Notes under the pieces: generated by a model
What the model saw: the letters and a program-made list of their open reading frames with translations, nothing else
Database searches by the model: none
Told to the model about the DNA's origin: nothing
Source of the DNA: JAGLTN01 sp023135255
GTDB lineage: Bacteria; Planctomycetota; Phycisphaerae; Sedimentisphaerales; Anaerobacaceae
DNA length: 36,981 nt
Direction: 5' to 3'
NCBI GenBank assembly: GCA_030639495.1
Contig: DAOWCP010000011.1
Location: 1 to 36,981, forward strand
Made by a program: the position numbers and the translations under genes
Part shown: one piece after another, positions 1 to 6,467 of the stretch
Numbering within the stretch: position 1 is the first letter of the stretch
Layout: every line of letters starts with the position of its first letter

Positions 1-2
1 AG

Positions 3-131
3 GTCGATATAGAATTTGATGAGGCAGTATCGGCGATCACCGCTGGGCAGACGGCGGTAATTTATATTGAAGATGAACACGGCTGGAAAGTCGCCGGCGG
101 AGCATGGATAGATTCAGCTGGAGACGTCTAA
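3..131 (+). CDS. mnmA: tRNA-specific 2-thiouridylase MnmA, C-terminal fragment (partial)
   Basis: Only the last 42 codons are inside the window; the gene enters from the left edge and stops at TAA 129-131. The reading frame gives VDIEFDEAVSAITAGQTAV, then IYIEDEHGWKVAGGAWI. This matches the closing beta-barrel of MnmA, where the family has an 'AVTPGQxAVFY...GGGWI' signature. MnmA makes the 2-thio group of s2U34 in tRNAs for Lys, Glu and Gln, using sulfur relayed from IscS. The catalytic cysteines and PP-loop lie outside the window, so the call rests on the C-terminal signature alone. Confidence 0.8.
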   Translation, partial: VDIEFDEAVSAITAGQTAVIYIEDEHGWKVAGGAWIDSAGDV

Positions 132-231
132 AAAACAATTATAATATTTTTCATCAACGAATTGCTTTGCTAAACAACACCAGCTTTGCTGAATCCTGTT
201 GTCACTGAAACTGCCCTTTTATCTTTTTAGA

Positions 232-269
232 AACAGAATCGGTGTTTAGACGCTCCTGTTCGGTTTTTT
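232..269 (+). terminator. Possible terminator after mnmA
   Basis: An imperfect hairpin has outer arms AACAG (232-236) and CTGTT (256-260). An inner GTGT/ACGC pairing closes on a TTAG loop, and a run of six T follows at 264-269. The stem is interrupted by unpaired bases, so this is weak. Its last T overlaps the first base of repeat copy 1. Confidence 0.3.
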
Positions 270-344
270 ATACCCTTGGGGATAGTATCCCGATATATCG
301 GGATACCCGCGGATAAACGGTAAAATTCAATTGAGATCAGTATA
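269..344 (+). repeat. Dispersed structured repeat, copy 1 (short variant)
   Basis: This 76-bp copy begins TATACCC, carries the 14-nt core TACCCGCGGATAAA at 304-317 that all five copies share, and ends ATCAGTATA. Its middle differs from copies 2, 3 and 5: it holds a perfect 20-nt palindrome, TATCCCGATATATCGGGATA. Copy 4 has a decayed form of the same central block. It lies between mnmA and the lpxD promoter, 16 bp upstream of the -35 box. No ORF crosses it. Confidence 0.85.
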
Positions 345-359
345 TTATAAAGTGATTAT

Positions 360-387
360 TTGACGGCATTTATGTTTGTGATATAAT
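360..387 (+). promoter_or_regulatory. Sigma-70-type promoter for lpxD-lpxI
   Basis: TTGACG (360-365), a 16-nt spacer and TATAAT (382-387) give a near-consensus housekeeping promoter. The predicted start near 394 leaves a leader of about 38 nt before the lpxD ATG. The promoter lies outside repeat copy 1. Confidence 0.7.
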
Positions 388-431
388 GGCCTGCTGTAAA
401 TATTGAATAAGAACGATTGAGGATGCTTAAA

Positions 432-1466
432 ATGCAGCAGGTTAAAACTTTAAAAGAGCTGGCAGAATTTGTCGGCGGAAAAGTATCAGGCGATGGCAGC
501 ATCAGGATAAGTTCAGTAACTACTTTGGAAAATGCAAGCGAAGGGGATATAACCTTCCTTGCTAACAAAAAGTATGAAAATCAGCTTTTGACAACTAAAG
601 CGTCGGCTATCATTGTGGGCAAGAAGGTTAAATCCGGTGCAAGTCTGATTATCTGCGATGATCCTTATTTTGCTTTCAGGGAAATTGTAGTTTTAATGTA
701 TGGCCAACGAAAGCACAAAAAAACAGGGATCAGCAAGAAAGCCTTTATTGCAGAAACTGCGGTAATAGGCAAAGGCTGTGATATACATAATTTTGTTACT
801 ATTTGCGACGGAGCCAAAATAGGCAAAGGCTGTATGCTTTATCCGGGGGTATTCGTAGGGGAAAATACAATTATCGGCGACAAGTGTATTTTGTATCCTA
901 ATGTTGTTGTTTTTGACGAGTGCGTTATTGGCAACAGGGTTATTATTCAGGCCAATGCAATTATAGGCGAAGATGGGTATGGGTTTGCTACTCACCAGGG
1001 AGAGCATCATAAAATACCTCAAATCGGCAGAGCTGTTATTGAGGACGATGTTGAGATCGGTGCTGGTTGTGGAATCGAACGCGGAACACTTGATGACACG
1101 GTAATCGGCAAAGGGACAAAGATCGGCGACATGGTTGCAATCGGACACGGCGCAAAGATCGGGGTCGGGTGTTTGATCGTGCCTTTTGTGGGGATCGCAG
1201 GTTCGACAACCGTCGGTGATTACTGCGTTTTCGGCGGACAATCTGGCACTGTCGGCCATATTAAGATCGGCAACAGGGTAAGGGTCGGTGCACAGTCGGG
1301 AGTTATTAATGACGTCGCTGACGGAAAAGATATCTTCGGTTCGCCTGCGATAGATTCTGATATAGCCAGACGTGCCTATGCTCTTATCGCTGCGTTGCCT
1401 GAAATGTATAAAAAAATTAAAAAGCTGGAAAAGAAATTAAAAAAAGCTACGGATAAAACGTGTTAG
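432..1466 (+). CDS. lpxD: UDP-3-O-acylglucosamine N-acyltransferase LpxD
   Basis: LpxD transfers a 3-hydroxyacyl chain from acyl-ACP to the 2-amino group of UDP-3-O-acylglucosamine, the third step of lipid A synthesis. The 344-aa product has the N-terminal uridine-binding domain (TLKELAEFVGGKVSGDG). A long left-handed beta-helix of hexapeptide repeats follows (IGKGCDI, IGDKCIL, IGNRVII and others). The catalytic His sits in AIGHGAKIG, followed by VGIAGSTTVGDYCVFGGQ, and FGSPA lies near the end. ATG 432 is preferred to TTG 417 or ATG 423 because GAGG at 419-422 is 9 nt upstream of it, whereas it abuts ATG 423. lpxI follows after 18 nt, so the two are probably cotranscribed. Confidence 0.93.
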   Translation: MQQVKTLKELAEFVGGKVSGDGSIRISSVTTLENASEGDITFLANKKYENQLLTTKASAIIVGKKVKSGASLIICDDPYFAFREIVVLMYGQRKHKKTGISKKAFIAETAVIGKGCDIHNFVTICDGAKIGKGCMLYPGVFVGENTIIGDKCILYPNVVVFDECVIGNRVIIQANAIIGEDGYGFATHQGEHHKIPQIGRAVIEDDVEIGAGCGIERGTLDDTVIGKGTKIGDMVAIGHGAKIGVGCLIVPFVGIAGSTTVGDYCVFGGQSGTVGHIKIGNRVRVGAQSGVINDVADGKDIFGSPAIDSDIARRAYALIAALPEMYKKIKKLEKKLKKATDKTC

Positions 1467-1484
1467 AAGAATCATATTATAAAT

Positions 1485-2324
1485 ATGGATGCTAATTTGG
1501 AAACACTTGGACTTATTGCGGGGCAGGGGAGACTTCCTTTTATGGTTGCAGCGGGCGCTAAAAAAGCGGGGCTGAGGGTTGTTTGTGTCGGGCTTGCGGG
1601 AAGTGTTGATGAGGCATTGGCTGGGGAAGTTGACGTTTTTAAAAAAGTAGCTTTGGCCAGACCCGGGTCGTGGATAAGAAAGCTTAGAAAACAAGGCGTT
1701 ACGAATACAATAATGGTCGGTCGAGTGGCTAAGGGGAAAATATTTACGCCTTTCAGGATAATACGATATTTGCCGGACTGGAGATCGATACGAATATGGT
1801 ATTGGAGATTGAGAAAAAAGAATAAACAGAACGAAACGGTGTTGAATGCTCTGGCGGAGGAACTTGCCAGCGGAGGTATTATATTGGAAGATTCTACGAA
1901 ATATTGTAAAGGTAAAATGGCAGAGGTTGGTGTTATGACCGGCAAAGAGCCTAACGTTTCAATTCAGGAAGATATCGAATTCGGTTGGGAAATCGTAAAA
2001 AAACTTGCTGAACTTGATATTGGTCAGGCGATCGCGGTTAAGGAAAAAGAGGTGCTCTCGGTTGAAGGGATCGAGGGGACCGCCAATATGATTAAACGCA
2101 CGGGGCAATTCTGCAAAAAAGGCGGCTGGACCCTTATAAAAGTCTCTAAGGCAAATCAGGATATGCGGTTCGATGTGCCTTGCGTCGGGGTGGATACGAT
2201 AAAAGAGCTTGCTGAAAATGGCGGTAGGCACATTGTCGTTGAAGCTGAAAAAACTTTTATGATCGATAAAGAAGAAACTATAAAGCTTGCTGACAAGCTG
2301 GGTATTACTATCACTGGTCGCTGA
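1485..2324 (+). CDS. lpxI: UDP-2,3-diacylglucosamine diphosphatase LpxI (DUF1009)
   Basis: LpxI hydrolyses UDP-2,3-diacylglucosamine to lipid X and UMP. It replaces LpxH in many bacteria outside the beta- and gamma-proteobacteria. The 279-aa product has the family layout: N-terminal LGLIAGQGRLPFMVAAGAKK, the VGRVAKGKIF segment, and a C-terminal catalytic domain with GKEPNVSIQEDIEFGW and SKANQDMRFDVPCVGVDT. The last motif contains the Asp known to be essential in characterised LpxI. It lies 18 nt after lpxD, and its stop is only 3 nt before repeat copy 2, which fills the whole gap to the kinase gene. Confidence 0.9.
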   Translation: MDANLETLGLIAGQGRLPFMVAAGAKKAGLRVVCVGLAGSVDEALAGEVDVFKKVALARPGSWIRKLRKQGVTNTIMVGRVAKGKIFTPFRIIRYLPDWRSIRIWYWRLRKKNKQNETVLNALAEELASGGIILEDSTKYCKGKMAEVGVMTGKEPNVSIQEDIEFGWEIVKKLAELDIGQAIAVKEKEVLSVEGIEGTANMIKRTGQFCKKGGWTLIKVSKANQDMRFDVPCVGVDTIKELAENGGRHIVVEAEKTFMIDKEETIKLADKLGITITGR

Positions 2325-2327
2325 GAA

Positions 2328-2431
2328 ACTTACCCTTAAGGGTAGTAAATGTCCGCGAAAGAAGCTGGAACTTGTTATTTTTAAGTTATTTACCCGCGGA
2401 TAAACGGGTAAATTCAATTAGGATCAGTATA
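2328..2431 (+). repeat. Dispersed structured repeat, copy 2 (fills the lpxI-kinase gap)
   Basis: This copy of about 104 bp carries the first hairpin as the perfect palindrome ACCCTTAAGGGT and a central AACTT/AAGTT stem. The core TACCCGCGGATAAA is at 2391-2404. Its third stem is the strongest of the set: TTTACCCG pairs perfectly with CGGGTAAA around an 8-nt loop. The right end GGATCAGTATA is 6 nt before the kinase ATG. The left terminus has lost the TATAC start seen in copies 1, 3 and 4. Confidence 0.85.
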
Positions 2432-2437
2432 TATTTT

Positions 2438-3850
2438 ATGAATGATTTTCCTGTTCAATTAGAAATTAATAGATTGTCAGATACCAAGACGATCGAAAAT
2501 GTAAGCTGTTATGAATTGCTGCGTGAGATAGCGGGCAAGCGAGAAGTTTATGACGGCATCTGGGATGATAAAGCGGTCATTGTAAAAATATTCCTTGACC
2601 CGGTCAGTGCGGGCAGGCATTTCAAAAAAGAATGGCGCGGCCTGAAAAAACTCCAGAAGTTGGGACTAAACAGCGCTAAGCCATTGTTTTACGGCAGGGG
2701 TAAAAACAATAGCTGGGTGATTGTATCAGAGAATATCGTCGGGGCAGAAACCGTTCTTTCGGCAATGCAGCAATGCCAAACTAAAGACGCTAAAGTCGAG
2801 CTTGTGCTGAAAGTAACCAGTGAGCTTGCCAGAGGGCATGTTAAAGGTGTGATTCAAAAAGATCTGCATCTGGGCAATTTTTTGATTAAAGACGGCAGGA
2901 TATATGCTCTTGACCCGGGACAGATGAGCTTTTCTTCAAAGGCGCTATCAAGAAGAAAAAGTCTTTATAATCTTGGGGCTTTGGCGATGTCACTGCCGAA
3001 TTATGATAAGCAAAATTTAAGAAATTTGTGTGAAAAATACTTTGCTGAGAGAGAATGGAAGTTCCACAGTAAAGATGAAAAAGCTTTTGAAAAATATCTG
3101 TTAAAAAGCGAAAAACGGTGTTTAAGACATTCTCAAAAGAAATGTATGCGAACGAGTAAGCGGACTTTGAAATTAGTAACAAGTGATTACAATTGTGTTT
3201 TCGAGAGGCCTTTCTGCGATAACATTAATCCGCATGAATTCATTGAACAAATAGATACTCTTATGGACAAAGGTGATATTCTTAAGAATAGCAACACCTG
3301 TTATATTTCACGATTTGATTACAACAATAAGGATATAGTCGTAAAAAGGTATAACTATAAGGGGCCTATTAACCTGATCAGGCGAAATTTTAAAACCTCT
3401 CGTGCGAGGCGTAACTGGCTTCATGCGAATTTGCTTATATCTGTAAAAATAGGAACGCCTCGGCCTTTTGGTTTTATCGAAAAGAAGAAAGGACATTTTA
3501 TTTGGCAGTCTTATTATATCAGTAAATATACAGACGCTATGAACCTTTATGCATTTTTGGCGAATCCCAATTTGACAGAATCGGGGCGTGAGAAAATGGC
3601 TGACAGAATTATTGAGCTGATGGCTCAGTTGGGAAAACGCGGGCTTTCTCATGGGGACATGAAACGATCAAATATATTAATAACCGATGAGAAGCTTATT
3701 TTGATAGACCTGGATTCGATGAAAAAACATGGGCTCGGCCTGACGTGCCAAATGGAACTTGCTAAGGACATTAAAAGGCTAGCGAAGGACAAACCTGGGG
3801 GCTATAAAGGGATAAAGGTCGATTTTAAAAAGCTGATGAGTAAAATTTAG
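2438..3850 (+). CDS. Tandem lipopolysaccharide-kinase-like protein (two WaaP/KdkA/RIO-type domains)
   Basis: The 470-aa product appears to contain two small kinase folds in a row. In the first half, KDLHLGNFLI (D142, N147) and LDPGQM (D159) look like a catalytic loop and a metal-binding Asp. In the second half, SHGDMKRSNILI (D407, N412) and LIDLDSM (D424) do the same. Such kinases phosphorylate Kdo or heptose in the LPS inner core, and the lpxD-lpxI neighbourhood fits that role; the substrate is inferred. ATG 2438 is preferred over the upstream TTG at 2372, because an earlier start would translate repeat copy 2. AGGA at 2420-2423 is rather far upstream for a Shine-Dalgarno site. The stop is 5 nt from the convergent pheS stop. 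Confidence 0.7.
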   Translation: MNDFPVQLEINRLSDTKTIENVSCYELLREIAGKREVYDGIWDDKAVIVKIFLDPVSAGRHFKKEWRGLKKLQKLGLNSAKPLFYGRGKNNSWVIVSENIVGAETVLSAMQQCQTKDAKVELVLKVTSELARGHVKGVIQKDLHLGNFLIKDGRIYALDPGQMSFSSKALSRRKSLYNLGALAMSLPNYDKQNLRNLCEKYFAEREWKFHSKDEKAFEKYLLKSEKRCLRHSQKKCMRTSKRTLKLVTSDYNCVFERPFCDNINPHEFIEQIDTLMDKGDILKNSNTCYISRFDYNNKDIVVKRYNYKGPINLIRRNFKTSRARRNWLHANLLISVKIGTPRPFGFIEKKKGHFIWQSYYISKYTDAMNLYAFLANPNLTESGREKMADRIIELMAQLGKRGLSHGDMKRSNILITDEKLILIDLDSMKKHGLGLTCQMELAKDIKRLAKDKPGGYKGIKVDFKKLMSKI

Positions 3851-3855
3851 CGTTT

Positions 3856-4848
3856 TTAGAACTGACGCAGGAACCTGAGATCGTTTTCGAAGAGCATTCT
3901 GATATCGGTGATGCCGTATTTTCGCATTGCGAGTCTTTCGATTCCAAAACCAAAAGCCCAGCCTGTGTATTTTTCATTATCGATATTAACTAAATCGAAA
4001 ACATTCGGGTCGACCATACCACAACCGCCCATCTCGATCCATTTTTCCTTGCCATTTTTATCTATCCACAGCAGATCGATCTCCGCACTTGGTTCGGTAA
4101 ACGGAAAGAAGCTTGGCCTAAAACGCCAAACGGTATCCTGTCCGAAAAATGTTTTGATGAACTGGTCTATAGTGGTTTTCATATCCACCATCGTTACACC
4201 TTCATCGACCACTAATGCCTCGATCTGATGAAACATGAACATATGAGTAGCATCGACGGTATCCGGGCGGTACACCCTACCGGGAGCAACTACACGAATC
4301 GGCGGCTTGGTTTTTTTCATCGTACGAATCTGAATAGTTGAAGTCTGGCTTCTTAAAAGAGTATCTTCGTCGATATAAAAATTGTCCATCGGATCCCTTG
4401 CGGGATGTTCAGGACCAATATTCAAAGCAATAAAATTATGCCACTCATCCTCAACTTCCGGGCCATAAACGACACCAAAGCCCATCCTGCCGAATATTTC
4501 AAGCAATTCGCTGACCGTTTGAGATATAACATGTGCTTTACCAATTTTGGTTTCTCTGGCAGGTAATGTTACATCTATCAGCTTTTCAGATTTTCCTTTT
4601 GACGATGTCTGAAGAGTTTGTTTTAACTGCTCAAATGCTGAAGTCACTTCTTTTTTAATTTTATTAGCAAGCTGACCAGCTTTGGGTTTATCTTCTTTTG
4701 AGAATTGCCCAATGTTGCTAAGCATTTGAGTGACAATGCCTTTGCGAGACATATATTTGATGCGAAAATCTTCAAGAGCCTGCGAATTCTTGATTTGTTT
4801 TAACGCAGCCAATGCCTCTTTGCCAATATTTTCGAATTGCTCAAGCAT
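3856..4848 (-). CDS. pheS: Phenylalanyl-tRNA synthetase alpha subunit
   Basis: PheS carries the class II catalytic core that activates phenylalanine and charges tRNA-Phe as part of an alpha2-beta2 enzyme. The 330-aa protein has the usual length. It has an N-terminal coiled-coil arm (about 1-90), then GFGVVYGPEVEDEWHNF, HPARDPMDNFYI, the LLRSQTSTIQIR motif, RVYRPDTVDATH, FRPSFFPFTEPSAEID and the C-terminal GFGIERLAMRKYGI. It is the last gene of the run that begins with thrS. pheT, its usual partner immediately downstream, is absent; the next gene is the convergent kinase. Confidence 0.95.
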   Translation of the reverse strand: MLEQFENIGKEALAALKQIKNSQALEDFRIKYMSRKGIVTQMLSNIGQFSKEDKPKAGQLANKIKKEVTSAFEQLKQTLQTSSKGKSEKLIDVTLPARETKIGKAHVISQTVSELLEIFGRMGFGVVYGPEVEDEWHNFIALNIGPEHPARDPMDNFYIDEDTLLRSQTSTIQIRTMKKTKPPIRVVAPGRVYRPDTVDATHMFMFHQIEALVVDEGVTMVDMKTTIDQFIKTFFGQDTVWRFRPSFFPFTEPSAEIDLLWIDKNGKEKWIEMGGCGMVDPNVFDLVNIDNEKYTGWAFGFGIERLAMRKYGITDIRMLFENDLRFLRQF

Positions 4849-4888
4849 TTAGAACACCGTTATCGATTATAGTTAAAGCGATTCTATT

Positions 4889-5245
4889 TTAAGCCAACGC
4901 TGTTTTTGCAGCTTCTACGATAACATCAAATCCAGCTGGGTCAGCAATAGCAATTTCGCTGAGCATTTTTCTGTTAATCTCAATATTTGCTTTTTTGCAC
5001 CCATTGATAAACTGGCTGTATGTAATCGAACGCATTTTGCAGGCTGCATTGATTCTAATAATCCAGAGACCACGGAAATTACGTTTTTTGAGTTTCCTGC
5101 CTACCCTTGCGTTAACCGCTGCCCTTACGACAGCTTCCTTGGCTAATCTTATAGTCCTTCCCGCTGAACCTCTGTGTCCCTTAACGGCTTTTAAGATTCT
5201 TTTGTTAGCCCGGCGCCTTGCGGCTCCTTTTCTTACTCTTGGCAT
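4889..5245 (-). CDS. rplT: 50S ribosomal protein L20
   Basis: The 118-aa basic protein begins MPRVRKGAARRRANKRILKA and has the family's GLWIIRINAACKM and FINGCKKANIEINRKMLSEIA segments. L20 binds 23S rRNA early in large-subunit assembly. In several bacteria it also represses its own operon by binding a leader RNA; no such leader structure could be assigned here. It sits 40 nt before pheS and 108 nt after rpmI. Confidence 0.97.
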   Translation of the reverse strand: MPRVRKGAARRRANKRILKAVKGHRGSAGRTIRLAKEAVVRAAVNARVGRKLKKRNFRGLWIIRINAACKMRSITYSQFINGCKKANIEINRKMLSEIAIADPAGFDVIVEAAKTALA

Positions 5246-5353
5246 ATCAGCTTTCCTTTAAATAAATGTTACAAAAATTCAATCCCGCTGGCGGCAGCTG
5301 ATGAGAAGCCGAGAAGCAGGATATTAAAAACTAACCTTAATTAACGAACCGCC

Positions 5354-5548
5354 TCATTTACACAAAAATATTTTAGTGGTCTTAGCTAAAGCTTTGGTCA
5401 TTGTTGAAGCTTTTGACAGCGACCTTTTGCGCTTAGCACTTTTACTACTCATGAGATGGCCTGTAAAAGACTTTTTATACTTCACTTTACCAGAAGCGGT
5501 AACCTTAACTCTTTTGCTTAATCCCTTATGGGTTTTCTGTTTAGGCAT
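5354..5548 (-). CDS. rpmI: 50S ribosomal protein L35
   Basis: The 64-aa, very basic product begins MPKQKTHKGLSKRVKVTASG and contains the typical GHLMSSKSAKRKRSLSK segment. The start is supported by AAGGA about 10 nt upstream on the minus strand. It has its own strong promoter (5607-5635) in the gap after infC, so rpmI-rplT-pheS can be transcribed independently of thrS-infC. Confidence 0.96.
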   Translation of the reverse strand: MPKQKTHKGLSKRVKVTASGKVKYKKSFTGHLMSSKSAKRKRSLSKASTMTKALAKTTKIFLCK

Positions 5549-5606
5549 ATGTCAAAATTCCTTGCAAAATATTTTTAACAGTTTTAATCAAAAATAGAAA
5601 ACAGGT

Positions 5607-5635
5607 AATGTAAGCTATTTGGCAGTTCAGGTCAA
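5607..5635 (-). promoter_or_regulatory. Sigma-70-type promoter for rpmI-rplT-pheS
   Basis: On the minus strand, TTGACC (5630-5635), a 17-nt spacer and TACATT (5607-5612) form a good promoter. Transcription would start near 5600, leaving a leader of about 50 nt before rpmI. It lies in the 346-nt gap between infC and rpmI, which also holds repeat copy 3. Nothing else was recognised in that gap. Confidence 0.6.
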
Positions 5636-5783
5636 GAGTATTGCCCAGAAAATACAAAAAAGCGTAAAAACTGTGGTTAAGAGGCAAAAAGTCTATGTAT
5701 AAACTAAAACACCCCCAAATGAATAAGACAACGTATATTCCCATCCTATTTCAATAAAAGCTTAAAAAACGGTTAAAAATAAG

Positions 5784-5886
5784 TATACCCTTCAGGGTAA
5801 GAAATGTCCGCGAATAAATCCGTAACTTGTTATTTTTAAGTTAGTTACCCGCGGATAAACGGTAAAATTCAATTGGGATCAGTATA
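5784..5886 (+). repeat. Dispersed structured repeat, copy 3 (inside the translation operon)
   Basis: This 103-bp copy is used here as the reference. It begins TATACCC and has hairpin 1 ACCCTTCAGGGT, then CCGCGAATAAATCC, the AACTT/AAGTT central stem, the core TACCCGCGGATAAA (5846-5859) and a TTACC/GGTAA stem. It ends GGGATCAGTATA. The ends TATAC and GTATA can pair. It lies between infC and rpmI with its right end 8 nt from the infC stop, so infC mRNA would carry its complement as a 3' tail. Confidence 0.88.
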
Positions 5887-5894
5887 CATTTAAG

Positions 5895-6410
5895 TTACTT
5901 TGCCCCAAGCAGCAATGTCATGCGTCTTCCAGCCATTTTACTCGGCCTTTCTACCTTGGAGCAATCTTCCATCGTCTCAGCGATGTTTTTAAGAATTTCA
6001 AAACCTCTGTCTCTATGCAACATCTGCCTGCCACGGAAAAAGACGGTAATTTGAACTTTATAGCCTTTTTCAAGAAATTGACGTGCTTTCTTAAGCTTTA
6101 TCCCTAAATCATGCGGGTCGGTCTCAGGTCTGAGTCTGATCTCTTTGAGCACCTGAGAGGTACTGCGAGTTTTCTTATGAGCTTCACGAGCTTTTCTTTT
6201 CTGCTCATAGAGCCATTTACCATAATCCATAACCCGACAAACCGGAGGGTCACCATTGGGAGAAACCTCGACAAGATCAAGACCGGCATCCTGAGAAACC
6301 CTCAGAGCTTCATATCGATCAACAACCCCGACTTGTTCATTTTTTTCATTTATAAGGCGAACTTGTCTTGCTTTGATTCCACCATTCACCTTCAAACCTT
6401 GCTTACTAAT
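5895..6410 (-). CDS. infC: Translation initiation factor IF-3, probable ATT start
   Basis: IF-3 binds the 30S subunit, checks the start-codon/initiator-tRNA pairing and prevents premature 50S joining. The N-domain (VRLINEKNEQVGVV), linker (CRVMDYGKWLYEQKRKARE) and C-domain (KEIRLRPETDPHDLGIK, VQITVFFRGRQMLHRDRG) are all present. Starting at ATT 6410 gives ISKQGLKVNGGIKARQVRLI, which aligns with the N-terminus of Bacillus IF-3 (ISKDFIINDQIRAREVRLI, from memory). AAGGTG lies 7 nt upstream of this ATT. TTG 6395 and GTG 6389 are weaker alternatives. Rare AUU-type starts let IF-3 repress its own mRNA, and that control is likely here. Confidence 0.93.
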   Translation of the reverse strand: MSKQGLKVNGGIKARQVRLINEKNEQVGVVDRYEALRVSQDAGLDLVEVSPNGDPPVCRVMDYGKWLYEQKRKAREAHKKTRSTSQVLKEIRLRPETDPHDLGIKLKKARQFLEKGYKVQITVFFRGRQMLHRDRGFEILKNIAETMEDCSKVERPSKMAGRRMTLLLGAK

Positions 6411-6467
6411 AAGTAATCACCTTACCTTTCTAAAATTAATTCAAATACTTTTTTACGTTTTACAGTA

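Noticed and set aside
693..1259. A 188-codon open frame on the minus strand inside lpxD.
   Set aside because: It is a shadow of the repetitive hexapeptide coding frame, with no family resemblance or ribosome-binding site.
2321..2335. CTGAGA followed by ACCC, resembling part of a TPP riboswitch.
   Set aside because: CTGAGA includes the lpxI stop codon and ACCC belongs to repeat copy 2. The other conserved TPP elements are missing and the downstream gene is not thiamine-related.
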